Below, in pieces: positions 7,296-16,995 of a DNA stretch of 63,865 nt. The position numbers were made by a program, and so were the translations under genes. The notes under the pieces are model-generated. The model was not told the origin of the DNA. It searched no databases and was given only the letters and a program-made list of their open reading frames with translations. Position 1 is the stretch's first letter. Every line of letters starts with the position of its first letter. The DNA is from Paractinoplanes rishiriensis. Its GTDB lineage: Bacteria > Actinomycetota > Actinomycetes > Mycobacteriales > Micromonosporaceae. The DNA lies in NCBI RefSeq assembly GCF_016862375.1, contig NZ_BOMV01000107.1:1-63865 (forward strand), in the 5' to 3' direction.

Positions 7296-8212
7296 GTGGG
7301 TGTTTCAGAGGGGTGTCGGACGGCGTGTCCGCGGTGATCTCTGCGGTCGCGGCAAGGTGTCGGTGTGGGTCGTCAGCGTGCTTACCCCTCGGATCTGACC
7401 GATGAGCAGTGGGAGATCATCGAGCCGATGCTCCCTTTGATCAAGGAGCCGGGCAGGATTCCGAAACATCCGTTCCGCGACATCGTGATGCGATCTTGTA
7501 CATCGATCGGTCCGGGTGTTCCTGGTGGCAGCTGCCGGTGGACTTCCCGCCCTGGCAGACCGTCTATGGCTGGTTCCGGCAGTGGAAGGCCCGCGGGGTC
7601 ACCGAGCGGATCCTTGATGAGTTACGCGAGCAGATCCGGCTCGCGCAAGGCCGTGACGCCGAGCCGTCCGCGGGCGTGATCGATTCCCAGTCGGTCAAGG
7701 CGGCCGACACCGTCGGCAAGGACTCCCGAGGCTACGACGCGGGCAAGAAAGTCAACGGGCGTAAGCGTTTCATCGTCACTGACACCCTCGGTCTGCTGGT
7801 CAGCGTCACTGTGCTTGCCGCGTCGTGGCAGGACCGCGATGGCGCCAAGACCGCGCTGCTGGGCGTCTACCTGTCCACCCCTATCCGATACATATTCGCC
7901 GATCAGGGCTTCGCCGGCCGGCTCGTCGACTGGGCCGCACGCACGCTGAGCATGGTGATCGACATCGTCCGCAAACCGGAATGGCAGCGCGGCTTTCAGG
8001 TCCACCCCAAACGCTGGGTCGTCGAGCGAACCCTCGCGTGGTTGACCGCTCACCGCCGCCTGGCCCGCGACTACGAGCGTGACCCGGCAGTGTCCGAAGA
8101 AATGATCCGCTGGGCTGCGATCAACCAGATGCTGCGCCGCCTCACCCGAGGTGAACCAGCCCGCCGTCAGCAACGACGACAAGCCCGAACAGCACCGCTC
8201 TAAAACACTCAC
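7296..8212 (+). mobile_element. IS5-family insertion sequence (917 bp)
   Basis: Ends are 18-bp imperfect inverted repeats (15/18): GTGGGTGTTTCAGAGGGG at 7296-7313 and the complement of CCGCTCTAAAACACTCAC at 8195-8212. The trinucleotide TTA is present directly outside both ends (7293-7295 and 8213-8215), consistent with a target duplication. The right TTA is the stop codon of the neighbouring DUF2637 gene. It carries one transposase in two overlapping frames. Confidence 0.85.
7365..8203 (+). CDS. IS5-family transposase, split by a -1 frameshift
   Basis: The first frame from GTG 7365 encodes the N-terminal DUF4096-type domain (YPSDLTDEQWEIIEPMLP). The second frame, open to 8203, encodes the DDE core: D in GVIDSQSVKAAD, D in IFADQGFAGRL, E in RWVVERTLAWL. 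The shift is needed at about 7481-7485. Re-reading one base at GTG-ATG restores IVDAILYIDRSG, so either a single G was lost or a programmed -1 shift is used. No A-rich slippery heptamer is visible, making a disabling deletion at least as likely. Confidence 0.8.
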
Positions 8213-9121
8213 TTAGCTGCTTGTAGCCGTGGCCGGCACACGTGCGGTTCGGGCCGTGTGGCCTGCCGCCGTGGCGGCGTTGGTCGTGGGGCGTGTGGCG
8301 TGCGCTTGGCGGTAGCGGCGTGCTGCCCGGCGGCCTGTGCCAGTGGCGTCGTCCGCGCGGCCGGTGGCGCGGGCGAGGTCGGCACCTGACGGTTCGTGTC
8401 CCTGCTCCATGCCGGCTAGCCAGGCTTGGTACATGGCGGCGTCCTCAGCGTTGGTCGGTTGATAGAGCGACGAGGCCGCGCGGGCGGCTGCATCCTTAGC
8501 CGGTCGGCGGGGAGCCGGCGTCTGGTTCGGGTCGTCGGGGCGCGTTCGCAGAGGTGCAGGTGTGTAGTCGGGCTTGGGCGGCCTGCTGCCGTCCGCCGTG
8601 GGTGTCTCGTTGTGCGCAGCCACGGCGGACGCGGCTGGATGGGAGGGTGGCGTGGCTGCCGGCATTGCGATGGCGCGCTCGGTGTCCGCGGCGCACGCGG
8701 CGACGGCGGGCGTCGTGGTTGTGGGTGTGACGGTGGTGAGGCGTGCGCTGATTTCGACGAGGCTGATGCTGGCGACGACGATCAGTCCGTCGACCGAGAG
8801 CGGCAGTAGGTAGACCGATGCGCCGGTTTCGCCGTAGCGGGCGGCCACGCCGGTCATGTGCCAGTAGGAGATCCAGGCGGTGATGCCGGCGATGGTGGTG
8901 GTGGCGATGATGCGGATCGCGGCGAGGAGGCGTTGGTGGACGGGGATGCGGGAGATGAGTTCGACGGTCAGCAGCAGTGCGATGGGTGGCCATGCCGCGA
9001 TGGCTTGGCTGATGGGGTGGGTGGGTGCGTGCAGGACGTTCGCGGCTACTGACGCGGTGACGCCGAGGGTGAGCACGGCGCGGACCGCCCACCGCAGACG
9101 GATGAGCCGCTCGGCGGTCAT
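8213..9121 (-). CDS. DUF2637 (SpdB-like) membrane protein
   Basis: 302 residues. The N-terminal ~130 residues contain four hydrophobic segments with the DUF2637 pattern (LIRLRWAVRAVLTLGVTASV, PPIALLLTVELISR, YLLPLSVDGLIVVASISLVE). The rest is Pro/Ala/Thr-rich with a C-terminal HTH-like stretch (PSGADLARATGRADDATG). DUF2637 proteins are common on actinomycete conjugative plasmids and integrative elements, where SpdB spread proteins reside. ATG 9121 has AAAGGA 8 nt upstream. The TAA stop at 8213-8215 coincides with the IS target site. Confidence 0.75.
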   Translation of the reverse strand: MTAERLIRLRWAVRAVLTLGVTASVAANVLHAPTHPISQAIAAWPPIALLLTVELISRIPVHQRLLAAIRIIATTTIAGITAWISYWHMTGVAARYGETGASVYLLPLSVDGLIVVASISLVEISARLTTVTPTTTTPAVAACAADTERAIAMPAATPPSHPAASAVAAHNETPTADGSRPPKPDYTPAPLRTRPDDPNQTPAPRRPAKDAAARAASSLYQPTNAEDAAMYQAWLAGMEQGHEPSGADLARATGRADDATGTGRRAARRYRQAHATRPTTNAATAAGHTARTARVPATATSS

Positions 9122-9188
9122 CTGGGTTGTCCTTTCAGTTGAGCTGGATGGGACACGGCGGCCGGCGAAGCGCCGGTGGCTGGTGCGG

Positions 9189-11900
9189 TCAGGCGGCGGG
9201 GGGTTGTAGACGCGCGGCGAGGGCGAGGGTTTCCGGGGAAGGTTCTTCCTCGATGTCGTGCAGGGCGTCGCGAAGGCGGTGCAGGACAGCCTGCGCGGCG
9301 GCGGTGTTACCGGCCGCGGCCAGGGCATTCAGGGCCCGTCGGGCGACGTCCTCGTTGATCGGATCGAGTGTCGCGGCGTCGTCGATGAGCGCGGCGGCCT
9401 CGGCGGGGTCGGTGGGGTGGAGCAGCTCGGCCACCTCGAGGCGGGCCCGGATGCCGTGCCGGCGGACGTGTTCGCGGGCGGAGGTGATCCAGTCGTAGTG
9501 GTAGCCGTCGGCGAGGGCGCCCGTGTGCAGATCAATGGCGTGTCGCAGGAGTTCGGCACGGTGTGGCGGGTCGGCGGTGGCGGCGTGGAGCAGGGTGTCG
9601 TCGAAGTCCCACAGGTCGATCTGGAGCAGGCCCGGGTCGAGGTGGTAGCGGCCGCCGGTGTTCACGACCGGTTGGATGCTCGGGTCCGCGGCGGCTTGCC
9701 TGATCAAGCGGCGCAGGTTCGCGGTCTCGGTGGAGAGCCGTTGCGCGGCGCGGCGCATGGTGGCTGTGGGCCAGAACGCTTCCATGATGTCGGCGAGATT
9801 GGCGCCGTTGCGGTGTACGGCGAGGTAGATGAGCAGTTCGCGGGCGTGGTGCCGTATTCCGGTGATCGGTTTGCCGTCCCGGTCCTTGATGGTCGGCGGG
9901 CCGAGCAGCCGGATGGGTACGCGAGGTGTGGGCGCCTGCCGTCGGGAGCTACCGCCGTGTTCCGGGGACCGGACCGCTGCAGGTTTAGCGTCGTGCCGGC
10001 TGGTAGAGGCGGCGTGGCTTGATTCGTTGTGGCTGACGCGGTCGGGGTCAAGGCGGGGCGTTTCGGTCGGTACGGTGTTGACGCGCTCGTCTGGTTCTGG
10101 GGCTGCGGGTGGGACGTCAACGGGGTCACCGGTGTGGGCTTCGTGCAGCACGGTCAGCAGTTGGCGTGCGGTCGCGGCGTCGAGAACGGCAAGCCTGCCG
10201 TCAGGGGTACGGCCGTCTGTTTGTATATCGATGGTGCCGGTAGGTGTGTTACCGAGCAGGATCGCGGTGATCTGGACGTGACGGCCGAGCAGGATCAGGT
10301 TGTCCAGGCGCGGGTGTAGGTCTTCGGGCGGGGTGTGGGTGAGCAGCAGGACCGGTGGCATGGGCGGGTGGCAGGCGTCGGCGGCTCGCAGTGCGGCAAG
10401 GTCGGTGACGTCGTACTCGTGCAGGATCCGGTTGCGTTCGAGCAGCATGTCGTCGAGGTGATCGAGTGCGGCCGGAAGGTCGGCGTGGATGTGCAGGCGT
10501 GAGCTGGATGGCCAGGGCGGATCGCCGAGCAACGCGGTCAGCGTGCCCGCGGGTATGACGGCCACGCCTTCGGCGTCGGGGTCCTGCGGGATGCCTGCGG
10601 ACAAGGTGGCTACCAGCAGGGCTCGGGCGGCCGCGGCGGCACCGGGGCCGCGCAGTCCGCAGCCGTCGGGGTGGGCACTGAGTCCGGTCAGCTGCGGGCC
10701 GTCAGGTCCCGGTGGGGCTAGCTCGGGCCGCTCGGCGGGCGGGTGGCGCAGGTATACGGTGACCGTGGGCGGCGGTGGAGCCGGTTCGGGGGAATGGCGT
10801 CGTGCGTGACGGTTGATTGTGGTCATGACCGGGGGCAGCGGGAGCAGATCAGGGTCAGCGGAGTGGGCGGTGCGAGTGTGCGGCGCATAGCGGTGCCGGC
10901 GGCGCAGCCAGACCAGGGTGCCGGCCGCGGCGATCGCACCGGCCAGGGGCAGAGGTAGCCAACCGCCGGGAAGTGGCACTCCCGGACGGTCGTCGTACTG
11001 GGGGGCGCCCAGCGCCGGACCCGGGACCGTTGGTGCGCTGCCGCCAGGCAGATTCGGCGCCGCGCTGACCGGCTGTCCGGTAGTGGCCGGGGCCGTCGAG
11101 GGCGTGACCTCCCCGGCCGGCGTCGACGCTTCCGGGGTCGCGGGTGTGGTGTCCGGCTGAGGTGTGGTGGCTGCTGGCCGAGGCGTGCCGCTGTCGTCGC
11201 GCCGCTCCGGCTGGCCCGGGCCGGGTGATGCCGCTGCGGGCAGCGTCAGCCGCCAGCCGGGATAGATGAGGTCCGGGTTGGTGAGTCGTCCGCCGACGTC
11301 GGGAAACGTTCGACCGCGGTTGACCTGGAAGATCGCCGGCCAGCGGTCGGCGTCACCGAGCCGGTGCTCGGCGATCGAGGAAAGGGTGTCACCGTGCTTC
11401 ACCGTGACGGTGCCGCGCCCGGCCGCGGTGACCTGCATAGCGGCGACCTTCAGCCGTTGCCGGTCGTCCTCGCCGGATCGGTCCGTGTTTGCGGCTGGCT
11501 GGTCGTGGCCGCTGGTGGTGTGTGCTGAGGCCGCGGTCGCGGATAGCCCGGGACCGGCGACGGTGACGGTGGCCGCGCCGATCAGCGTGGCGGTCAGTCC
11601 CTGCACCGGTCCCGGGAGACAGGCGAGCAGCCGCACCCACCGCCGGCGGCGGATCCGGGCAGCCACCGCGGCCCCGACAGCGACGGTGATGGCTGCCCAC
11701 ATGAGCCAGCAGAAGATGATGGCGGTCGCGGCCGCGTAGCGCGGGTCGAAAGGCATGCGCAGCCAGGCTTGCATCTGCTGCACCGTCGGCGGCTGCTCGG
11801 GCAGCGGATTACCGCCGACTGCTATCAGCAGCACGGGAGCACCGGCGACTACCGCGGTCGTGAGGACAAAGGCGCGCACTGCGCCCATCATTCGGATCAC
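9189..11900 (-). CDS. LysM / membrane / BTAD-type regulator-like protein
   Basis: 903 residues from GTG 11900, which has AGGAGG 8 nt upstream. Order: three membrane helices (about 8-28, 57-80, 95-120), LysM domain about 163-218 (TVKHGDTLSSIAEHRLGDAD, then NPDLIYPGWRLTLP), a Pro/Thr linker, another membrane helix near 320-335, a cytoplasmic middle region, then an OmpR-like winged helix (HARELLIYLAVHRNGANLAD) and BTAD-type helical repeats to the end. LysM suggests binding to cell-wall glycan and BTAD a SARP-like regulatory output, so a wall-to-cytoplasm sensor is a reasonable inference. Divergent from the Hsp70-like gene at 12133. Confidence 0.8.
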   Translation of the reverse strand: MIRMMGAVRAFVLTTAVVAGAPVLLIAVGGNPLPEQPPTVQQMQAWLRMPFDPRYAAATAIIFCWLMWAAITVAVGAAVAARIRRRRWVRLLACLPGPVQGLTATLIGAATVTVAGPGLSATAASAHTTSGHDQPAANTDRSGEDDRQRLKVAAMQVTAAGRGTVTVKHGDTLSSIAEHRLGDADRWPAIFQVNRGRTFPDVGGRLTNPDLIYPGWRLTLPAAASPGPGQPERRDDSGTPRPAATTPQPDTTPATPEASTPAGEVTPSTAPATTGQPVSAAPNLPGGSAPTVPGPALGAPQYDDRPGVPLPGGWLPLPLAGAIAAAGTLVWLRRRHRYAPHTRTAHSADPDLLPLPPVMTTINRHARRHSPEPAPPPPTVTVYLRHPPAERPELAPPGPDGPQLTGLSAHPDGCGLRGPGAAAAARALLVATLSAGIPQDPDAEGVAVIPAGTLTALLGDPPWPSSSRLHIHADLPAALDHLDDMLLERNRILHEYDVTDLAALRAADACHPPMPPVLLLTHTPPEDLHPRLDNLILLGRHVQITAILLGNTPTGTIDIQTDGRTPDGRLAVLDAATARQLLTVLHEAHTGDPVDVPPAAPEPDERVNTVPTETPRLDPDRVSHNESSHAASTSRHDAKPAAVRSPEHGGSSRRQAPTPRVPIRLLGPPTIKDRDGKPITGIRHHARELLIYLAVHRNGANLADIMEAFWPTATMRRAAQRLSTETANLRRLIRQAAADPSIQPVVNTGGRYHLDPGLLQIDLWDFDDTLLHAATADPPHRAELLRHAIDLHTGALADGYHYDWITSAREHVRRHGIRARLEVAELLHPTDPAEAAALIDDAATLDPINEDVARRALNALAAAGNTAAAQAVLHRLRDALHDIEEEPSPETLALAARLQPPAA

Positions 11901-12132
11901 CCTTGTCGCCTCCTGCCCGGGCAGAGCTGGTCTGCGTACGCTGCGGCACGGCATGTGTCGTCGCCGCCGCACCGACGGTAGGCGGCGCGTTCGGCAGCGT
12001 GCCGCTAACAGCCACTCACCACCACTCACACCCGCTCACAAGCCCAGGTCAGCGGGCAGACGAAACAACAGTGGAATAGCTGGCAGTGATTTCTGCGTGA
12101 CCAGGCTGTGATCTTCTGCTTCACTGGCCCGC

Positions 12133-13974
12133 ATGCATTCATGGCTGGCGATCGACTACGGTGCCGCGCACACCCGCGCGGTGCTCGTGTCGCCCGGCGG
12201 CGCCCGGCGGCTGGTGACCTTCGACGACAGCCATGTGCTGTCCAGTGCTGTGCATGTCAGCGCCGCCGGCATCGCGGTGGGTGCGCAGGCGTGGCGGCGG
12301 GCCGCCGCCGAACCGGACGGGTTCGTCCTGTCCCCGGTACGCGCCGGCCGGCAACAGGTGATCGTGAACGGAGCCTCGGTGGAGGTGGCCGATCTGGCAG
12401 CGGCGACCCTGCGCCACGTCGCGCAGCACGCCGCGGCCATGGCCGGTGAGCCGGTGTCCGAGGTGCACCTGGTGGTGCCGGCCGGGTGGGGGCCGCAGCG
12501 CCGGACCTGGCTGCGGCATGCCGCGCACGAGGCCGGCTTGCGGCCAATCCGCCTGGTGGAGGCTCCGGTCGCCGCCGCCCCCGGCCTGCCGGCCGCACCC
12601 GGCGACGCGGACCGACCGCTGCTGGTCGTCGACCTCGGGGCGGGCTGCGAGGTTACCGTGCTGCAGCCCAGGGCCGGCGGGTTCGAGGTGGTAGCCACCA
12701 TGGCCGACCCGGACGCCGGAGGCGACCGCATCGACGCCGCCCTGACCGCCGCGATCACCGGCACCGACCCGGACGATCTACCCACCGGCACCCGATGGGC
12801 AACGCTCGCCGACGTCCGCACCGCCAAGCATGCGTTGGCGCAGCAGGTTGCGGTCACGGTGCCGGTGCCCGGCGGGCAACCGCCGATGATCGTCAACGGC
12901 ACGGTACTCGCCGCCAGCGGCCACCCGGTGTATGAGCGGGTCGCAGAGCTGGCCACCGGGGTCCTGACCAACGCCGACCAGACCCTGCAAGCGCTCGGCA
13001 CCGTACACCTGATCGGCGGCGCCGCCACCGCTGAGGCGGCGGACATGATCGGCGCGAAACTCGGCGCCACCGTTCAGGTACCGCCTCAGGCGGGCGTGGC
13101 CAGCGTGCTCGGTGCGGCTGGCGCAGACCAGACGATCAACCGCGCCGACGATGGTGAACCTTTGCGGCTGCCGCCGCTGCGACGCGCGGTGAGCATGGGT
13201 CTGCCCGGCCTGTTCTCCCTGTTTCTGTTCGCGCACTTCACGTTCACCGTCATCTTCAACGGCGGCAAACCCTACTCGCGCACGCCGCACTACTACGTGA
13301 CCGCCGCCTGGGGCGAACTCACCGTGGCCGCGATCCTCGCCATGATCACTTGCCTGCAGGGTGCCGGCCTGATCGCGGCGTCATTGGATCATCACAACCC
13401 CCGCACCGGTGCACCTGCGGGCGCCGATAGCCGCATCGCGCCAGGTATCGCTCTGGCCGCCGCGATCGGTACCGCCGTCGCCGCTTTGTACGGGTTGACC
13501 GCCGCGGTGTACTTCGCCTACCCGGTCAGCGACCTGCTGCGCTGGTCGCTGTTGCCCGTGCTGCCCACCGCCGGATGCGCGCTGGCCCTCGCCGCCGTCG
13601 CCTGGCGCCGTCCGGTCAGACCCGCTGCAGGATGGGACGCGGTACTGACTGTTCCGCTGAGCTCCACCATCGCCGCCGCGGCGGGCACCCTGGCGGTCAC
13701 GCTGTGGTGGCACGTCGGGCTGCCCTGGTGGGCCGGCGGCTGGGGCGACCTGGTCAGCGTCATCGGCGGCCTGCTATTCACCGTAGCCATCGCCTGCGCC
13801 CTGGTCCGCCGGCTCGCCGCCCGACTCGCGCTCACCGTGCTCGTGGGCTTCTTCATCGTGATCATCACCCGGTCCGGGCTCAACATCCCCGCCATCATCT
13901 ACGCGGTAGCGGTGTTCGGCTGGAGCGCCCAACGCCTGTGGGCCATCGCCCGCACGGCACCGCCGACCGCCTGA
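12133..13974 (+). CDS. Hsp70-like ATPase fused to a multi-pass membrane domain
   Basis: 613 residues. The N-terminal ~340 residues have actin/Hsp70 motifs: phosphate-1 WLAIDYGAAHTRAVL, phosphate-2 LLVVDLGAGCEVTVLQ and adenosine-like HLIGGAATAEAADMIG. The substrate-binding domain of DnaK is missing. Instead residues ~350-600 form about seven or eight membrane helices. ATG 12133 has no clear RBS. It starts a plus-strand pair with the gene at 14003 and is divergent from the LysM/BTAD gene, suggesting one functional group. Actinobacterial Hsp70-fold membrane proteins are poorly characterised. Confidence 0.8.
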   Translation: MHSWLAIDYGAAHTRAVLVSPGGARRLVTFDDSHVLSSAVHVSAAGIAVGAQAWRRAAAEPDGFVLSPVRAGRQQVIVNGASVEVADLAAATLRHVAQHAAAMAGEPVSEVHLVVPAGWGPQRRTWLRHAAHEAGLRPIRLVEAPVAAAPGLPAAPGDADRPLLVVDLGAGCEVTVLQPRAGGFEVVATMADPDAGGDRIDAALTAAITGTDPDDLPTGTRWATLADVRTAKHALAQQVAVTVPVPGGQPPMIVNGTVLAASGHPVYERVAELATGVLTNADQTLQALGTVHLIGGAATAEAADMIGAKLGATVQVPPQAGVASVLGAAGADQTINRADDGEPLRLPPLRRAVSMGLPGLFSLFLFAHFTFTVIFNGGKPYSRTPHYYVTAAWGELTVAAILAMITCLQGAGLIAASLDHHNPRTGAPAGADSRIAPGIALAAAIGTAVAALYGLTAAVYFAYPVSDLLRWSLLPVLPTAGCALALAAVAWRRPVRPAAGWDAVLTVPLSSTIAAAAGTLAVTLWWHVGLPWWAGGWGDLVSVIGGLLFTVAIACALVRRLAARLALTVLVGFFIVIITRSGLNIPAIIYAVAVFGWSAQRLWAIARTAPPTA

Positions 13975-14002
13975 ACCCGCACTCCGGTATGGCGAACTGA
14001 TC

Positions 14003-15730
14003 ATGCGCTGGATGAACCGCCTCGCCGCCACCATGATGGTGCTGGCCGTCGTCGCGGGTCCCCCGCTGCTGGCCGTCCTGTGGCTGACCAGTCACCCGTG
14101 GCGGTGGCCTACCCGAGCCCAAACACAGGCCTGGTTGCAGCAGCCGGTCACCGCTACCACCATCATCGCTGCCTGCGTTACCGTCGTCGTCCTCGGCTGG
14201 CTGACCCTGCTCTGCTACCTGGCCAAGCGCGCCGGCCAGCTCCTGCGCGCCTGGTGGCACCACCTGCGCGACGTCCCACTACCACCACCTGCGCAGATGA
14301 CCGCATCCTCCATGGCCGGAATCGCCGCCCTCACCATGCCCGCCGCCACCGCCGGCGACATCCTGCCCGCGACAACACCCGTCGCCGCACCCGAGCAGCA
14401 GCTGCCAGGTGCCGAACCCAACAGCAACGGCCCCGCCGAGCAGACCATCACGATCGGCCAGGCCGGACTCGACCTGCCCAGCGGGGGGTGGATCTCCACC
14501 GGCATGGCCGCAGCCGTCGCCGCGACCGCCGCACTGATCTGGCAGCGCCGCCGCCGCGCCTTCCAGCCGGCACCCCCCAGCCCCCACCGCGAGCAACTAC
14601 GCGACCGCGACCTGCATCGGCTGCCCGAGACAGCCGAAGCCATTACCGCGGCGAGGCCGGGCGCGCTTTACCAGGCAGACCACCCGCCGGCCTTGCTCGA
14701 CCAGTTACCCGCCGGCGCTATCAGCATCATCGGACCCGGCGCCGCAGCTGCCGCTCGTGGCCTGATCGTCGCCGCCGCACTCTCCACGCTCAGCGGGAAA
14801 ACGCCCACCACAACGGTCTGCATCGACCGCAGCGACCTCACCCGACTCCTGCCAGAAACCGACGTCGCCGCTCTCACCGCCGTCGGCATCCAAATCAGTG
14901 ACACGCCGAAACCTGCGGCTCCACCACCGTCGGGCCACGCAGACGACGGCGGCCGTCACATCCCGCCGGCCGAACCGGCCACCTCGCACACCACCCGCAT
15001 CCGGCTGACCGCCGATCCAAACGCCACCGTCACCTGGCACATCGCCGCCGACGGCACCGAAGCCGGCACCGCCAACCCGCAGAGGTTCTGCGTCCTCACC
15101 GCACAGAACACCACCGACCTACTCACGCTCGTCCACCAGGCCCACCAGAACCCCCGGGACACAGCAACCGAGCCGCATCCTCCGACCAACCATCCCGCAC
15201 CCGCCCCACTCCCGCAGTCCACCACCACGACCGGCCGTCTGCAATTGATCGGCGGCTGCGAACTGACTGTCGGCGGCAGCCCGGTGCGCCTACGCCGCCG
15301 CGCCGGCCTGCAAATCCTCGCCTACCTCGCCGTCCATGCCGACGGAGCCACCAGAACCGACCTCATCCGCGCCTGCTGGCCCGGCACCCCACCGGCCACC
15401 ATCACCCAACGCCTGCACACCACCCTCACCGACCTACGCCGCCAACTCCAACCACTGCTCGGCGCCGACCCGATCCACCACGACGGCCACCACTACCACC
15501 TGAACACCCAGACGATCAGCACCGACCTGCACCGCTGGCGCACCACCGCCAACACCGCCGCGCACAGCATCGACCCCCGAGCCCGAAGAGAAGCCTGCCG
15601 AACCCTCATCAACCTCTGCCACGGTGAACTCGCCGCCGGACACCATTGGCCCTGGATTGATCCCGCCCGTGAAGCGCTGCGCCGCGACGTCCAGGACGCT
15701 GCAGCTCTTATCGACGAACGTGTTCGCTAG
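14003..15730 (+). CDS. Membrane-anchored winged-helix/BTAD-like protein (paralogue of 9189-11900)
   Basis: 575 residues. Two N-terminal membrane helices are followed by a third near residue 170 (GGWISTGMAAAVAATAALIW). A soluble region and an OmpR-type winged helix at the C-terminal third (RRRAGLQILAYLAVHADGAT, RADLIRACWPGTPPATITQR-like) resemble the divergent protein, including GELAAGHHWPWIDPAREALR versus its GALADGYHYDWITSAREHVR. It lacks the LysM and the last ~70 residues of the BTAD part, ending at DERVR. The 28-bp gap after the Hsp70-like gene supports an operon. Possibly C-terminally truncated. Confidence 0.75.
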   Translation: MRWMNRLAATMMVLAVVAGPPLLAVLWLTSHPWRWPTRAQTQAWLQQPVTATTIIAACVTVVVLGWLTLLCYLAKRAGQLLRAWWHHLRDVPLPPPAQMTASSMAGIAALTMPAATAGDILPATTPVAAPEQQLPGAEPNSNGPAEQTITIGQAGLDLPSGGWISTGMAAAVAATAALIWQRRRRAFQPAPPSPHREQLRDRDLHRLPETAEAITAARPGALYQADHPPALLDQLPAGAISIIGPGAAAAARGLIVAAALSTLSGKTPTTTVCIDRSDLTRLLPETDVAALTAVGIQISDTPKPAAPPPSGHADDGGRHIPPAEPATSHTTRIRLTADPNATVTWHIAADGTEAGTANPQRFCVLTAQNTTDLLTLVHQAHQNPRDTATEPHPPTNHPAPAPLPQSTTTTGRLQLIGGCELTVGGSPVRLRRRAGLQILAYLAVHADGATRTDLIRACWPGTPPATITQRLHTTLTDLRRQLQPLLGADPIHHDGHHYHLNTQTISTDLHRWRTTANTAAHSIDPRARREACRTLINLCHGELAAGHHWPWIDPAREALRRDVQDAAALIDERVR

Positions 15731-15890
15731 AGCCTCCGTCCAATCGGCGGAACCCCAGACTCGAATGCTGAGCGCACCGGCACCGGCACCAAAGGCATCC
15801 GCGCCAACCTGAACCGCCTGATCAACGGCACACCCCACGAGACCTAACCCATCCGACCCCAAGCGGGCAAGGCTGACGGGTCAGGCGGAG

Positions 15891-16487
15891 TCAGTTCGAT
15901 CTCTGGGGTGTGCTGCCGCGCAGTAGGGCCGTCACAACGACCAGCTCCGGCTCGGTGGCGTACGTGGTGAAAGACATGGGTGGCTCGGCCCAACGGCCGT
16001 CCGAGGGATGTGCGGGGAGCCGGCCGGCCATCGTCCCGGACCAGACCGGGCTGCGGCCGGCGAATCGGTAGACCGTCGCGGTCAGCAATAGATCCTCGAA
16101 CCGCATGACGTCGCGTGCCGTGGCGGTCTGATCATTCAGCTGGTAGACGGTGTGCTGATTGACCCCGATCCACCAGGTCGGCCGCGTGCGCACGTAGACG
16201 AATGTCGTGGCGGCGGGATCGTTTCGGTACACCCAGGCCGGGGCCTGCCGCATCGACAACACGCATTGAACAAAGTCCAGCATCGCCCGGCCGAGCTGTC
16301 GTTCGGCACGCCAGAACCGTACCCGGGCTACGGCAGTCCAGAGGAGCCATCCAGTGATCGCCACCGACAGGGCCGCTAGCCAACTGGGCAGCAGGACGAT
16401 CACGGCCACAGCGGCAGCGGCGAACGTCGCCGCCGCGGGTACCTCGTAACCCCGGGGCAGGTCAGGGACACTGCGCGGCCAAGGCAT
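15891..16487 (-). CDS. Two-helix membrane protein, hypothetical
   Basis: 198 residues with two adjacent hydrophobic helices (about 18-36 and 38-56) followed by a ~140-residue soluble tail containing WIGVNQHTVYQL and ETPPMSFTTYATEPELVVV-like strands. No family recognised. No Shine-Dalgarno is visible before ATG 16487. TATATT sits 9 nt before the start, so a leaderless message is possible. Convergent with the 14003 gene. Confidence 0.6.
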   Translation of the reverse strand: MPWPRSVPDLPRGYEVPAAATFAAAAVAVIVLLPSWLAALSVAITGWLLWTAVARVRFWRAERQLGRAMLDFVQCVLSMRQAPAWVYRNDPAATTFVYVRTRPTWWIGVNQHTVYQLNDQTATARDVMRFEDLLLTATVYRFAGRSPVWSGTMAGRLPAHPSDGRWAEPPMSFTTYATEPELVVVTALLRGSTPQRSN

Positions 16488-16995
16488 CAGAGCAATATAT
16501 TCGATCCTGCTGATCTGAGGCTGACGGTCACGGGGGTCGGACTCGGATGAGTGTCAGCATCGGCCAACTGAGCGCCGCAGGGGCAGGGGCCCTAGTTTCC
16601 CCGGCCAAAGCTTCCATAAGACACGCACTGCGCGGCGCTTGGGTCGGCTAGACCGGCCCCGTCAACCCACGCTCTTCAGCCTCACATGTGGTGAGGCTGG
16701 ATCACCGGCATCAACGGTGGAATGGGTACGCAGTTGCGCACCAATTTCACCGCTTAAGACAGCCAAAACCAGCCGCACGCTTCGCCTGGACTCGGTTATT
16801 GCACGTGATTACGCCGCCTTAGATGCTACGTGGAGAAACGCGCCGACAGCGTTTCGGCGCAACACTTTAGGTCTTCTTTAAAAGATCGTCCGGGCGAGAT
16901 CAACGAGTATCAACTGCGGACCGATGCACTCTATGCTCGTCTCGAATTTCCGGTTCTCTCGCCGGAGCATCCTCCAAAAAGAAAGGGTTCTTTCC
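16488..16995. other. Intergenic region upstream of the beta-trefoil gene
   Basis: About 500 bp with reduced G+C. It contains a hairpin at 16840-16860 (GCGCCGA, 7-nt loop, TCGGCGC) ~135 bp before the secreted protein gene. It probably holds promoters for both flanking genes; no gene is recognised. Confidence 0.4.

Noticed and set aside
12156..13070. Long minus-strand open frame over the Hsp70-like gene
   Set aside because: Low-complexity Ser/Ala/Arg sequence mirroring strong codon bias of the real plus-strand gene.
15731..15846. Possible C-terminal continuation of the BTAD-like protein (frame ending LNRLINGTPHET)
   Set aside because: The downstream frame does not resemble the missing BTAD helices of the paralogue, and no simple indel joins it.
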